Origin: Branchiostoma floridae
Lineage: Eukaryota; Chordata; Leptocardii; Amphioxiformes; Branchiostomatidae
DNA length: 57,598 bases
Assembly: GCF_000003815.2 (NCBI RefSeq)
Contig: NC_049997.1
Location: 897,033-954,630 of the forward strand
Reading direction: 5' to 3'
Shown: positions 40,079 to 51,506 of the stretch, one piece after another
Position numbering within the stretch: the first letter of the stretch is position 1
Layout of the letters: each line of letters starts with the position of its first letter
The notes under the pieces: generated by a model
What the model was told of the DNA's origin: nothing
Database searches by the model: none
Seen by the model: the letters and a program-made list of their open reading frames with translations, nothing else
Position numbers and translations under genes: made by a program

Positions 40079-40400
40079 TACCTTGGTTGGATGAGCTGTT
40101 GGACAGGGTACTGCTGGGCTGGTAGTCTGCCATCTGTCTCCTGGTCGCTAGGAGGCATCTCTGACTGACCCACGCCGTACCGGAGACGTTCTTCCCGACG
40201 TTTTAAGGGTTCCGATCTGACCGACATCTCCTGTAACTCCGCTGCCGCTGCAGGCCCGCTGCTGCATGGCTCCATCACCTCCAATCTTCGCGGCCAGCGC
40301 CGCCGCCTTTTTGCGGAACAGCTTCCGGAGCTCTTGGTCTCTTCTGATCTTCTCATCCTCTCGTTTGATGAACTCTACGAGGGTCTTCCCAATGACGTCG
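40079..40400 (-). CDS. Unknown gene, last visible block (two overlapping frames)
   Basis: One frame reads GKTLVEFIKREDEKIRRDQ then ELRKLFRKKAAALAAKIGG, a convincing charged helix. The adjacent frame reads AAAAELQEMSVRSEPLKRR and ends QYPVQQLIQPRYITQ at a GTGAGC donor (40078-40073). A frame change at about 40255-40265 is needed to join them. Confidence 0.5.
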
Positions 40401-41485
40401 ACTTGAGCATGATGACGTCACGTCCGTGACGTACGCCCGCGGTCTCGCCGTCTGTGCTGACATGACAGCAGGTGTTTCTTCCTTGGTTGGTGCATGGGTT
40501 GGTGCAGCGGCACTCAGCTGAGCCGCAACAGCGTGTTGCTGAACTGTGTGATAGCTCGGGTGGGGACGAGGTAGGGCGGCTTGTGGGGGCGGTCGTCTTC
40601 TTTTCTTTCATGAGGGGACATAGCGCCTCTTTACGGGCGCGTATTGGTGACGAGACTCATACTGGCTCATCCGCCGCCGTGCTTTGATCACTCGGCGATC
40701 GGAAATTGGACTCTTCTCCGTCTCATCCGAGGTTTTGGTGCCTGTTTCTACCGTAGTTGCACTAGCGATCACGTTTCTGCTATCCCCACTCCTGCTCCTG
40801 TTAATGTACTCTACGTACGAAATACGACGTCTGCTGTCTTTGCCCTCTTGACGACGGGACTCGTCCGAGTCCTCCAATGTAGAACGTGGTCGCTTTATGC
40901 TGCTTGAGTCGTCATGGCAGACTTTTGAATTGGTTGATTCGTTCCTTTGTACGATAACGTACTCTTTGCTTCCGTTTGTTGCCCCAGCTGCCCCTTGGCT
41001 TTATGATAAGGAGACGGTGCGACACGGCGGAGTGTCAGCACGACAGGCGGCGGAGACAGCCGTCTCTTCTCCTTTCCGGGCAGGACAGCGGGGACGTGAG
41101 GAGCGGTTGGAGTGGAGGACGCGATCCGTGACGACTTCTCCCTAGACAGCCGTCTCTTCTCCTTTCCGGGCAGGACAGCGGGGACGTGAGGAGCGGTTGG
41201 AGTGGAGGACGCGATCCGTGACGACTTCTCCCTAGACAGCCGTCTCTTCTCCTTTCCGGGCAGGACAGCGGGGACGTGAGGAGCGGTTGGAGTGGAGGAC
41301 GCGATCCGTGAAGACTTCTCCTGGTGTGAGTCGCGCTTCTCCCGTCGCGGTCTGTCCCGGCTGGAGCTCCTGTCGTCTTCTTCGTCGTTCTGTCCTGACT
41401 CGTCTCCGGACAGTCATGAGGAGTTGTATGGTTGCCTCCTTCTGTCTCTGCGTTTTACTGTGCGCGTTCGCTTTGACACAGCGGT
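40401..41485 (-). CDS. Unknown gene, exon 4 block with in-frame TGA codons
   Basis: Acceptor CTTTCAG, phase 0. Starts TAVSKRTRTVKRRDRRRQ then PYNSS-TGA (41416-41414); exon 3 has PYGSSW at the same place. After the TGA the frame stays open through DESGQNDEEDDRSSSRDR and three 30-residue repeats. Further on, in another frame, come RPRSTLEDSDESRRQEGK and VKRRYVPS, TGA (40610-40608), and again open frame (KKRRRPPQAALPRPHPSYH). Confidence 0.5.
41057..41326 (-). repeat. Coding tandem repeat, three 90-bp units
   Basis: CAGCCGTCTCTTCTCC recurs at 41057, 41147 and 41237, exactly 90 bases apart, units nearly identical. On the minus strand each gives a 30-residue unit with SSTPTAPHVPAVLPGKEKRR and LSREKSSRIA. 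In frame with exon 4. Confidence 0.9.
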
Positions 41486-42014
41486 CTGAAAGGGTAACAT
41501 CGAACAATATCATATCTGTTACTGTCAGTTTGTGGTTATGCAAATATATCATGTGTACCAAGCAAGGAAGTCACGAAAGCCCCTGGTGTTAAACGACCAT
41601 CCACACAAGGTGAATAGGCCAGCCTTTCTAATTCAATCGCGTTATTTCGCGTATGAACATAAATACTTGTAAGCAATTACACATGTCCCTGTCACCAAAA
41701 ATATCAACACACAATGAAAAGGACCCGTCCGTGGTGCTGAATTACAAAGCTGTACATGTTAATCCTGTGATATGTGGTCACTCAACTGTTTTTAAAGTTT
41801 AACTAGGGCAGTATCAGTTTGGTATCTATTATTCAGACGGTATTGTAAGGACCCGATGTCGATACGACAAATTAGAATAATGTCTTCTGAATAATTGACT
41901 ATCGAAACAATACGCCCTGTTTGCAAGTCTGTCCGTCAAACACTACTACATATCAACAGAGGATCACAAAGTTTTTAACGAGGATACGTTTAATGTTCAA
42001 GTGTCTTAATTTAC

Positions 42015-42212
42015 CTTAAAAGAAGCGTAAGATGTGCCTTGTTGACACGACTTCAGCTGTCCTGAACCGTGCCTGTCCTGTCCCTGTCTGTCCCGGCTGG
42101 GGCTCCGATCGTCGTCCGTGAACTCTCCGTCACCGACCCGCCATGACGATCCGTACGGCTTTTTCCTTCCGTCCCTGCGCTTCTGCGTCACTGGTCGTTT
42201 CGTTAAAACCGC
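42015..42212 (-). CDS. Unknown gene, exon 3 (intact copy of the duplicated exon)
   Basis: Acceptor CCCTTACAG, donor GTAAAT, 198 bases, phase 0-0. AVLTKRPVTQKRRDGRKK then PYGSSWRVGDGEFTDDDRS, SPSRDRQGQDR. Its first 24 codons align without gaps to exon 4. Confidence 0.7.
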
Positions 42213-42474
42213 CTGTAAGGGTAACATTGAACAATGATACACAGCCGTAGCATGAACCTAGATCCTACAAGAAGTATCATTGAATTTGGATTAATCATGA
42301 GTTGCGAAAAGAAAGAAAGATAAAGCCAAGGTCGAGCAAAACTTAGCAAACAAAACAACATGCTAGTATTTTTCCTTCCTTCAAGAAAGATAAGGAAACA
42401 TATATAAACTTCTAAATACTAGCTAAGACCACATTGTGCTTTGGTGAGGGCACGTTAAAACTGAGTGTCCGTAC

Positions 42475-42588
42475 CTTGTCGTGAGGCCGGCTGAGAGCTC
42501 TGGTCTGCTCCTCTACACGATGTTGCAGCGGGAGGGTCATTCCGGGGGGAAGCAGAAAATCTAAACGTGGACGAAATGAACTTTGTTG
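42475..42588 (-). CDS. Unknown gene, exon 2
   Basis: Acceptor ATCAACAG, donor AAG|GTACGG, phase 0-0. QQSSFRPRLDFLLPPGM, then TLPLQHRVEEQTRALSR and PHDK. An alternative acceptor at 42614 would add a few codons. Exon 1 ends in phase 1, so an exon between is missing or a boundary is wrong. Confidence 0.55.
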
Positions 42589-42784
42589 CTGTTGATAAGG
42601 ATTGATCGTAGTTCTTCAAAGAGACACCATCAAGAAATAGTAATAGCACAAGTAAGGTACATGTAAGATAGCCAGAAAATAGTTTGTATCAACACGAGTG
42701 ATACAACTCGCTATACAGACAAAACAAATTCGTGAAATCGACCATTGTTTTGAGTATCGTCCATTCACAAGTTCTCACATACTG

Positions 42785-42875
42785 AATCAGGTCTAGGTTC
42801 AGGTCCAAACCTGGACCTGATCATCTGTTCCTGAACCGGACCTGCATTTTCTGTACCGGTACCCACCCCTATTAG
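42785..42875 (-). repeat. Fragment of the AGGTCCAGGT dispersed repeat
   Basis: Reverse orientation copy of the block at 4700-4760 and 7950-8020 (AGGGGTGGGTACCGGTACAG... on the minus strand). Confidence 0.65.
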
Positions 42876-43083
42876 TAGGTGAAATACACGATTGTTCAAT
42901 GTGAAGTTCTTCACTTGAGTGTTAAAAAAACTAGAGCTTAAATGCCATCAAACTTGAAAGTACTGACCTAGTGCTTTACATATTTCAGTAAACTGAATTA
43001 TACAGATGCAGGAATAGGCAACTATGTACGTTAACAAATAAAATGGACAGGTCAGTTTGACATAAAAAGTTGTTGATACTCAC

Positions 43084-43210
43084 TAAACTGCTCCCTTCTG
43101 GACTCTCGCTCTTCTCTGTGAAGAGCGTCGTTCTGTCTGATTTTCGCCGACATGGCGGCTCTTTGCGTCCAATCGACACGATACTTCTTCTGTTTTCCTT
43201 CTTTTGGCAT
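43084..43210 (-). CDS. Unknown gene, first coding exon
   Basis: ATG 43210-43208, donor A|GTGAGT at 43083, 127 bases. MPKEGKQKKYRVDWTQRAA, then MSAKIRQNDALHREERE and SRREQF: strongly charged, probably helical. I do not recognise the family. The longer minus-strand frame through this region in another phase is a shadow. Confidence 0.6.
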
Positions 43211-44577
43211 TGTGAATACCAAATTAACTCATTAACGCGAGAAAACGGCATGGGTGAAAAACGCGTGCGTTCTCGTTGAAAGCAAAATGTGCTCTTTTTA
43301 CTAGAGCGGTTGTCAGGTTCGACTTCGAGGCATAAAGATGTTCTGGAACGGGACATTGTTGGGTGGGGGTGGTCTTTCATCCTCACCTGAGATAACCCCA
43401 AACTAGGTGCCATTCGGGAACAAGAGACACCGAGTAGAAAATAAATACAGTCTAGTAAATAAGCTAATTTTGATATACTAACATTTTCTACTTTTAAATG
43501 CTGAAGACGACGTACATGTGTTACACTGTAACATTATGCCAAGAATTCTGGTCAGATTACCTCGTACCTTCTTATTTCTAGTTGGTTATTTATAACATGC
43601 AGCGTCTCTTGAGACGAAAAGGGCTAGATCAGCAAGGGTTTCAGCTGGATGTCGTCGGCTCCTTCACCGGCTAAGGTTTAGCCCTTTTTGTGTCGGATAT
43701 AGAAGACCGTAGTCTCAATTAAATGTACCTGCTAGTCCGCTACTCAATTACCAAATATCATCAAAATCCATACACAGCTTCTCGAGTTACATGCTGTTGA
43801 CCTACATATAGGGACACAACATTAGGCCTTAACCGAAAATATAGCCTTCTCGGCGAAGGTAATTAACTACATAGATCAGTCTAACAGATACAATGCTGGG
43901 TCTGACGCATGTATATATAAAGAAGTGGTCACGAATATAACGTTAGATTATGTAACCTTAAATAGTGGTGAGAAATTAATATTTTACAAGCCAATACCTT
44001 GTTCATAATTTCTTTTCTCATTAATAAGTAGGTACACATTTTCATGAACTAGGTCTGATAATGTTCACTTTTATTTGGTTAACAAGGTAACCTTATGATC
44101 TTTAGATCAGATCGCTTTCATAATGGTTTCATAATGCTAAGATTAAGATATATGTTAATATATATGTTAACATGTATGTTAATGTCTTGTCGCAACGTGT
44201 CCTGCATCAAAAACCTAAGGACAGCCACTCCTGCTGTAGAATGGAGAGTGTACAGGTACTAAGCTGAATTACCATGTAGGCTAACACACAGCGACATTTT
44301 ATGGAGCTGAGAGATTTCTTCGTATTTTAACCTTTGACCTGAAGTTCAAAGGTACTGGCAGGCTGTCATGATCAGGGGGTTTGTAAAGGAATCTTACAGA
44401 CCGAGATGTAATACAGAAGAGATATTGGGTTCCTATCTGATATTGTGCAGTCGCAATTAGTCTTTTGGTAGAGGCTGAACTGCATATTCAGTTTCTGTGG
44501 GTGATGGATTCAAGGGGACGTTACTGCTGTAGTTGAGAGACTACCGTTGGCGACCCGCAGACTCTGAACAGTGGACC
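43211..44577. other. Intergenic region between divergent genes
   Basis: Lies between the start of the minus-strand unknown gene and the plus-strand KCNMB-like gene, so it may contain both promoters. I see no clear TATA box. A stem of ten base pairs (AAAAGGGCTA 43617-43626, TAGCCCTTTT 43679-43688) is present. No coding signal. Confidence 0.5.
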
Positions 44578-44907
44578 ATGTCGTGGAGTAAATGCTACTG
44601 TGTGGCTGCCACCATGCTAGTACTGGTGCGCTTTGGTGCGTTTGTCTTACTCGTTATTTTCATCGTAAACGACGTGAGGCCGGCAATCCGTGGTCTGTAC
44701 ATGCGCAGAACAACGTGTACCGTTCTGACGTCAGCTATCTCGTCTGACGTCGTGTCGTGCGAGTGTCCGGGGGAGATGAGGAGGGGTTGTACGTCATCGT
44801 TCCCCTGTCTGAAGATTAACGTGACGTTTGTCGGCAGGCACAGGCTCAACCTGACCGGCATTCTGGTGGACAACCAGAAAAACATGGGGTACAGAGGAGA
44901 CCAACTG
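44578..44907 (+). CDS. BK-channel (calcium-activated K+) beta subunit, first coding exon
   Basis: ATG at 44578 preceded by GACC; donor CTG|GTAACG, 330 bases, ends phase 0. MSWSKCYCVAATMLVLVRF and GAFVLLVIFIVNDVRP give the N-terminal membrane helix; then the extracellular loop with CTVLTSAISS, SCECPGEMRRGC, SFPCLKINVTFVG and N-glycosylation sites NVT and NLT. Spacing of loop cysteines and the (Y/F)PCLxxxVxF motif match KCNMB family subunits, which modulate gating of slo1 channels at the plasma membrane. I cannot say which vertebrate paralogue is closest. Confidence 0.8.
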
Positions 44908-45365
44908 GTAACGGAAGTCTGAGATGATTTCAACATTTGTAGGGTATTTTGTGTGTGTGTGTTAATTTTCTGTGTGAACACAACACATCTTTTAATTCTT
45001 TTGCCAAAGTATGTTTTACCTATATGTTATGTTTCAACTCTATTTCCAAGCATAAACTGTTCAGACCCAAATCTGCAAAGGATGCTTTCTCTATCACAAA
45101 ATGTTAGACAGATACTTTTTTTAAATGCTTATCTTAAATTGCTATTATATAGTCTCAATTGATTGCTTATCTAATTAAGTGTAAGCGTTTTTGAACTAAT
45201 TAAATGTTTACCAGGATTGCTGCCAAAAGAATTCAGCAGTTCACATAACGATAGAAATATGTCTGGTGCGTATTCATACTGACACAGCCTTCCCAGGGCA
45301 GCTTTACTGTCATGACTGTCCTTGGTGCTGAATGATATTCACACGGATATACAGCTTTCCTATGT

Positions 45366-45720
45366 TTGCGGATATTTGTCGTTTTGTGGTCAGCACAACT
45401 TTTGAACCTCAGGATAGATTGTACTGATATTTGGTATGTTGGTATGGACTCGCAAGACGAAGTTCATCGTCAACTTTTGGCCCCCTGCTGTGTGACCTTG
45501 GTACTGCAGCAGAACTTCTGTTGTTGTTGTTGTTGTTTTTATCTTCTGACCTGTCTTGGTATTTTGGTGGCAGATAGCTGTTGATTAAAGGAAAAAGTAA
45601 GTAGGTTTGGGTCCCCTAGTGGTTTGCTCTGGAACTACAGTGGCGATTTTGTACAACTATTTTAAGGAAGATAGCTATTAAAGCAAAGGAACGACGAATT
45701 TCCATGTATGCACGTAGTTT
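45366..45720. repeat. Dispersed repeat in KCNMB-like intron
   Basis: TGATATTTGGTATGTTGGTA, TTTTGGCCCCCTGC and TTGGTACTGCAGCAGAACTTC match, in the same order, blocks at 47100-47270. Includes a (TTG)n stretch at about 45520. Confidence 0.6.
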
Positions 45721-46041
45721 GGACAAAGCTGTACACAAGTGACATGCAAATTAAATAACAGGATAAATGAAATAGATTATGAGGATTACAACTTTATTTG
45801 CATAATCAATGAGGCAAGTTGAAACAAAATTACAAAGGCTTGAATTATTTCTTGGAGTTATCTCTTGTTGTTTACAGATTTCCGTGTGGACTGTGAATAA
45901 AGGTTCATTAAGATTTAACCAACTGTTCAGAGTCATTTAAAGAACTCATTTTTGAAGCCTGTCTTTAGGTTGAGCCGTTTCAAAACTTCCCTGTACTTAT
46001 ATTTACTAGTACTAATACCCTATCCATTTATCTTTTCTCAG

Positions 46042-46202
46042 TGCTCTACAAGGCCTTGCAACAAGTACCGTTACGATAACGTACGACGTGTGTTAGATTT
46101 CCAGCGGTCCACGGGACAACCCGACCGGACCTTCCCCTGCTTCTTCGACCCTGGCGACCAAACGGAGGTGTTCCGGCAGCTTCTGGACGCGAACGGTGGG
46201 CG
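46042..46202 (+). CDS. BK-channel beta subunit, second coding exon (cut by gap)
   Basis: Acceptor CTTTTCTCAG, phase 0, matching exon 1. CSTRPCNKYRYDNVRRVLD and RTFPCFFDPGDQTEVFRQ: the C-x(3-4)-PC and F-x-C-F-x-DP motifs of the second half of the KCNMB extracellular loop. The exon runs into the gap, and the second membrane helix (usually LFHSxxWP-like) is not visible in the window. Confidence 0.8.
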
Positions 46203-46302
46203 NNNNNNNNNNNNNNNNNNNNNNNNNNNNNNNNNNNNNNNNNNNNNNNNNNNNNNNNNNNNNNNNNNNNNNNNNNNNNNNNNNNNNNNNNNNNNNNNNN
46301 NN
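46203..46302. other. Assembly gap (100 N)
   Basis: Interrupts the KCNMB-like second exon. Confidence 0.99.
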
Positions 46303-47045
46303 TACGAACTATGGAGCAGGCGATTCAATTAGAACAAATTCATTAATTCGTTTGCAATGTGAAACACATAATAGGTCACGGTTTTGGAATACCATAATAG
46401 GAAGTTTATTTGCAAGTTCTTGCCCGAGGGCTAATTGCAACATGAAACATACAGAAAATATAATAAACATGTATAAAATGAAATACTTTGGTATAGATAA
46501 CAATGGTGACAAGTGTAAACGAGTGACTATTCTATCAATGGTATGGACTGCTGAGAGCTACAATCTACGTATTTAGGGTTTGACTTCTTTTCTGGAAGCA
46601 GTGGAAAATACCCCCACCCAGACACGTTCCTGACTAGCAACCCCCCCCCCCCCCCCACCCTCTGAGAACTCCGGCAAGCTAACTTAACCTTTGTTCAGAT
46701 CTTCAGCTAACCCATATTCCAACCAACCTTCCATCTATAAGGTCTGCATGCCCTTTTCCGTTAGGCGTAGGCAGCCTGTTTTTATTTCCCGTAACCCGTA
46801 GGTTAAACAATGTTATCTACGTATCTATGTTATCTAGTAATTCGTAGCGAAGTGACCAAATTTAGCGTAATTACCTTCCTTGATATAGCGTAATACGTAG
46901 GGGGTTCTCTGAATTCAGAGTAAATCGTTGTCGCCCCCTCCCCCCCATGCAGATCACAGTACGGTAGCTATTATGACGACCGACATATCTTGCCTATTCC
47001 TGTACCTTGTTCTGTAATATACATTGTTCTGATTATTACAATCCA
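46303..47045. other. No gene seen
   Basis: A C-run at about 46640-46656 and low-complexity C-rich sequence near 46936. I looked for the missing KCNMB membrane helix here and found none. Confidence 0.5.
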
Positions 47046-47772
47046 TTTTTACCTCCATGAAATGTCATGGAGGTTATATTTTACCCTGCGTTTGTCTGTG
47101 TGTCTGTGTGTCTGTGTGTGTGTAAACAAGATAACTCAAGAACGGCGTGGTGGATTGGTTTCATACTTGGTGTGTTGGTAGGGTGTGATAAAAGCTGAAA
47201 ATGATTAGATTTTGGGCCCCCTAGCGGCTCCCCTTGGTACTGCAGCGCAACTTCCGGTTTTGCTATTTCCGTGTTCTGAACATGATATGGTCACAATTTT
47301 TGAGTATTAGATAGCTATTGTGCTCAGAAAGAAGTGACATAAGTTTGGGCCCCCTAGCGTCTGGTTTTGGGATAGCAGGGTCATTTTTGTCAAAAACTTC
47401 TGAAGAGGATAACTCAAGAAGGGAACAATGGATTTTCATGATTTTTGGTATGTAGGTACCTCAGCAATGTTGTACAAAATGAAATACTACTTATGCAAAA
47501 TAGGATCAAATTTGCATAATTAATGACAACATTCAATCATAGCAGTTTTTCTATGTATCTCTTGTCTTGGACGTGACATGGTCTTGAAATTTGGTTGGTA
47601 GATAGCTTTTAGTGTCATGACAAAGTTTCAGCCCCCTAACATTTAATTTCGGAGCTGCAGGGGCGTTTTTGTCAAGACATTCCAAAGAGGATAGCTGCAG
47701 AAAGGATTGACGGATTGGTATCATATTAGACATGCGAGTACCTTAGGCAAAGATGTTCATAATGATATACAT
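47046..47772. repeat. Dispersed repeat with internal sub-repeats
   Basis: AAGATAACTCAAGAA-GG..TGGATTGGTTTCAT, GGGCCCCCTAGCG and GTCAAAAACTTC-type blocks recur two to three times inside this stretch, and related blocks occur at 45366-45720 and 54160-54260. Starts with a TCTGTGTG run. Runs into the gap at 47773. Confidence 0.65.
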
Positions 47773-48146
47773 NNNNNNNNNNNNNNNNNNNNNNNNNNNN
47801 NNNNNNNNNNNNNNNNNNNNNNNNNNNNNNNNNNNNNNNNNNNNNNNNNNNNNNNNNNNNNNNNNNNNNNNNNNNNNNNNNNNNNNNNNNNNNNNNNNNN
47901 NNNNNNNNNNNNNNNNNNNNNNNNNNNNNNNNNNNNNNNNNNNNNNNNNNNNNNNNNNNNNNNNNNNNNNNNNNNNNNNNNNNNNNNNNNNNNNNNNNNN
48001 NNNNNNNNNNNNNNNNNNNNNNNNNNNNNNNNNNNNNNNNNNNNNNNNNNNNNNNNNNNNNNNNNNNNNNNNNNNNNNNNNNNNNNNNNNNNNNNNNNNN
48101 NNNNNNNNNNNNNNNNNNNNNNNNNNNNNNNNNNNNNNNNNNNNNN
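47773..48146. other. Assembly gap (374 N)
   Basis: Run of N. Confidence 0.99.
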
Positions 48147-50235
48147 GTGTATAATATATAAACCTCATAATAAATGAAGATACTCTAGCATCAAAAATGA
48201 ACTTCACATCTAACCCATTTAGGTTAACAGTTACCCTCACTCTAGGACATAGTGGATAAAAGAAAGCTAAAAATCAGTAGATATTGACATTGTCAGTACA
48301 TTGTATAGAGGTAGCGTGGAGCCTTTGTACTTAAAGAATCATAGATTTTTTCAGTCTAAGGCTAAGGCATTTGAGCTGATTATTAGTGTCCGTCAAAAAT
48401 GTGTGTGTTTGGTGGGGTTAGTCTGTTAGTGTGTGTGTGTGTATGTGTCTGTCTTGTGTTAGTGTCAGCGCCAGCCTTAGCCTCAGTTACTAGGTAGATT
48501 TCCAAACAACTGATTTAAACGGACAATGTTGACATTTACTAAATTCTAACATGTAGACCACTTTTCTGCGACAAAAAAGTGAAACACACAAAACAATCCA
48601 GCGTCAGCCACCCCTGTACTGGAAGGGCATCAAACAAATACACTCAAAAACAGAGGCTGCTACTGTTGAACAAAAGGCGCCTAAACAACACTACATTAAG
48701 CCTCTTTACAAAAAAAAGACGAGATCTTCACTCAGAAATATGGGAAAACTATACCTAACACATAACGTAAGTAAGCGTAACTATATGTACAAGTATCTAC
48801 TATCGTGATATACATGATTACTTAACAATTGTACACTTTGCATTCTGTTTGTATTGATTCGGTTTCTGTGTCTGCGTCGATACCAAGAACTCTAGCATTT
48901 CTAGAGGACTAAAATACTAATATAAAAGAAGGCTTTTCAACCACCTGCCTTCCTTTCTGGCCTGTGCCGTTCTCTTGNNNNNNNNNNNNNNNNNNNNNNN
49001 NNNNNNNNNNNNNNNNNNNNNNNNNNNNNNNNNNNNNNNNNNNNNNNNNNNNNNNNNNNNNNNNNNNNNNNNNNNNNCAGATGGTGAACCAGGGAAAACC
49101 CGGTTTATAAAGAACAGAATTAACAGTAACTGACCGAATACAAGTCCGGCCATCGACACAGTCACAAAACCAAAATCAGCCACACACCAAGCTTGTACAC
49201 CACAGAAACGGACTGAAGCTATGAGGGCAAAAGGAGCCTCCATTTACAAAATGCCCTAACGCCCTACTGGCTACATCACTCAGATCGCAGGGCGCACAGA
49301 CGAGCACCGATCTTTCTGGACGTCACTATACATGTTGAGATGGCGTCGGACAACCTCTCACCAGGATAAGTCCCACCAGGAACATTGCAGCTGCAGTTGA
49401 TTAGGAATTTATGGCATCAATGCGGTCCTGGAAGATGCTGTGAGATATTTCCTTCGCAACCTATTGTGAATGCAAGAAAGTGAATTACAATCAATAACGA
49501 CTGGCTAGACTTCCATCGTTTTGCTACTAGCTTTATAATCAAAATATTTTTAAAGGCACGAGGAAGCCTTATGTTTTGCAATGAGTAGAAATGGTGACAA
49601 ATTATGAGAAAGACTACTGTAATGTCTGTAGCGCTAAAGTGTAACAGGAAATGGTCAAATCATTGCTTACTGATCTTAACCAGGTTAAAGTTGGTAGAGA
49701 TGGTTCAATAACAGTGACAGTGGCCTGAATTTTAAAAAAAGAATGCAGGCAGGGTTTAGGTTGGAACGAGTTGTAGAGGATGCACTCACCTATCAACAGT
49801 CTCATGGTCTGCTTCCTCCCTCCAATACAGTTTCAAAGGCAGGGCTGGACCGGAACGTATGCACGCATCATCTGACCCACAGCAAAACTGTTCAACCAGT
49901 CCTAATTTTGAAAAGAAAAAGAAAACTCTATTAAGTACTGTTCACCTGAACATTGTTCATCAACCATTGAAACTAAGCTTACATTCGCCAAGTTACAAAG
50001 ACATCAGACTAGCTTTAGACAAGAGCAGACACTTGTGATATTGTTTTTTACACTGTTTGAATCTTTTATGTTACCTACAATTAGCATAAGGGCAAGAATT
50101 TGCAGTAAACTTTATATATTCTCAAACACAGGTTTAATCAAGGAGGTTTGATTGAATCTCCTTGGTTCAGTGTAATGTTAAAAAAATAAATATTGCTATG
50201 CTACTGCATTCAGACAATATTGTACAACACAAACA
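48147..50235. other. No gene supported; gap at 48978-49077
   Basis: A minus-strand hydrophobic frame at 49243-49078 (WCVADFGFVTVSMAGLVFG and so on) next to the 100-N gap could be a membrane exon, but no splice-consistent partners were found. Otherwise AT-rich sequence with short TG repeats near 48430. Confidence 0.45.
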
Positions 50236-50239
50236 ACTT

Positions 50240-50950
50240 ATTATAGGAAAGACTGTCCACCTTCTTGGTGATGCACGTGGTGTTGTCACGAAGCACGATA
50301 TTGTCATGTCAGTGACGGTGACGCGCGCTTGACCTCTGCTTCCTTATGGCGTCCAGACATTTCTAACAAATAGGTAGAAGAAAAAGACATGCATCATTTG
50401 TCTCAACACCGCTGCAACAAACACACATGGCTCAATTTCTGTTCCATGGCAAACGGGAATGCAGTATATAATTGGGACATCTCGAATGCTACTTCAATTG
50501 CTACTACGTCAGTCTACACAGACTGCCTAAACAATATACAATGCTACTAATATGGCAAATGCTATAAGCCGACATTTTGATTTCACGCAGCACAGTACAA
50601 TACTGCCTTCTCAAATGTCTGGTTAGCAGAGCTGATTTACATACGTCATCTCAGAGGCTTCTGAAATCCAGCCACGAGGCTAAGACGCCTTCCGCCAGGA
50701 CCACTGTCTCCCCGGATGTTGTGAAGCGCCTTCGGTGACGGTACCGGTAACGTCCAGACATTGCTGTGATATTAGTAAAAGAAAGAGACATGCATCAGCT
50801 GCTCGCTACGTTAATACCACTGTAAAAAAAACACAAAAGGTTCAACGCCTGCCCAATGGCAAGTAGGGACTGTAGAGTAGACACAATACAGCACAATACC
50901 TTGTCGGGAAAGACTTGTGCCCTGGATGCACCGGATGTTGTCACGAAGCA
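50240..50950. repeat. Degenerate 400-bp direct duplication
   Basis: GCGTCCAGACATT...AGACATGCATCA at about 50348-50395 recurs at about 50750-50795, and GTTGTCACGAAGCAC at 50282 recurs at 50937. Borders unclear. Confidence 0.5.
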
Positions 50951-51077
50951 CTCGTACGTGAGTTGGGGAGGGGGGCGTGTTTCCGTGTTCGTTTTGATCA
51001 AGACGGGGTCACTTTTCCGACTATGTCTATGATTTCAGTTTTCGCCGGATGAAAGTTGAAACTCCACAAAAACGTGA

Positions 51078-51458
51078 NNNNNNNNNNNNNNNNNNNNNNN
51101 NNNNNNNNNNNNNNNNNNNNNNNNNNNNNNNNNNNNNNNNNNNNNNNNNNNNNNNNNNNNNNNNNNNNNNNNNNNNNNNNNNNNNNNNNNNNNNNNNNNN
51201 NNNNNNNNNNNNNNNNNNNNNNNNNNNNNNNNNNNNNNNNNNNNNNNNNNNNNNNNNNNNNNNNNNNNNNNNNNNNNNNNNNNNNNNNNNNNNNNNNNNN
51301 NNNNNNNNNNNNNNNNNNNNNNNNNNNNNNNNNNNNNNNNNNNNNNNNNNNNNNNNNNNNNNNNNNNNNNNNNNNNNNNNNNNNNNNNNNNNNNNNNNNN
51401 NNNNNNNNNNNNNNNNNNNNNNNNNNNNNNNNNNNNNNNNNNNNNNNNNNNNNNNNNN
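51078..51458. other. Assembly gap (381 N)
   Basis: Begins inside the left inverted arm of the element. Confidence 0.99.
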
Positions 51459-51506
51459 CGATAAGTAATACTTTTGGGGAATGGTATGTTTCATACACAT
51501 AATCAT

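Larger units (their letters stand above)
40079..43210 (-). pseudogene. Unrecognised Arg/Ser-rich, charged protein gene with stops and frame breaks
   Basis: Gene-level entry; four exon blocks on the minus strand. Start ATG at 43210-43208. Exon 1 is MPKEGKQKKYRVDWTQR...; exon 2 has FLLPPGMTLPLQHRVEEQT; exon 3 (66 residues) is basic and Asp/Ser-rich; exon 4 begins as a diverged copy of exon 3. In exon 4 a Trp codon is TGA, a second in-frame TGA lies at 40610-40608, and at least two frame shifts are needed to follow the charged sequence to the last donor at 40079. Not recognised; coiled-coil and RS-like composition only. Either a decaying gene, a poor assembly, or something read through. Confidence 0.55.

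Noticed and set aside
44595-44981. Minus-strand 128-residue open frame
   Set aside because: Antisense of the KCNMB-like exon.
48917-49243. Minus-strand frame with a hydrophobic helix (SMAGLVFGQLLLILFF)
   Set aside because: Spans an N gap, has no convincing acceptor or donor and no family I recognise.
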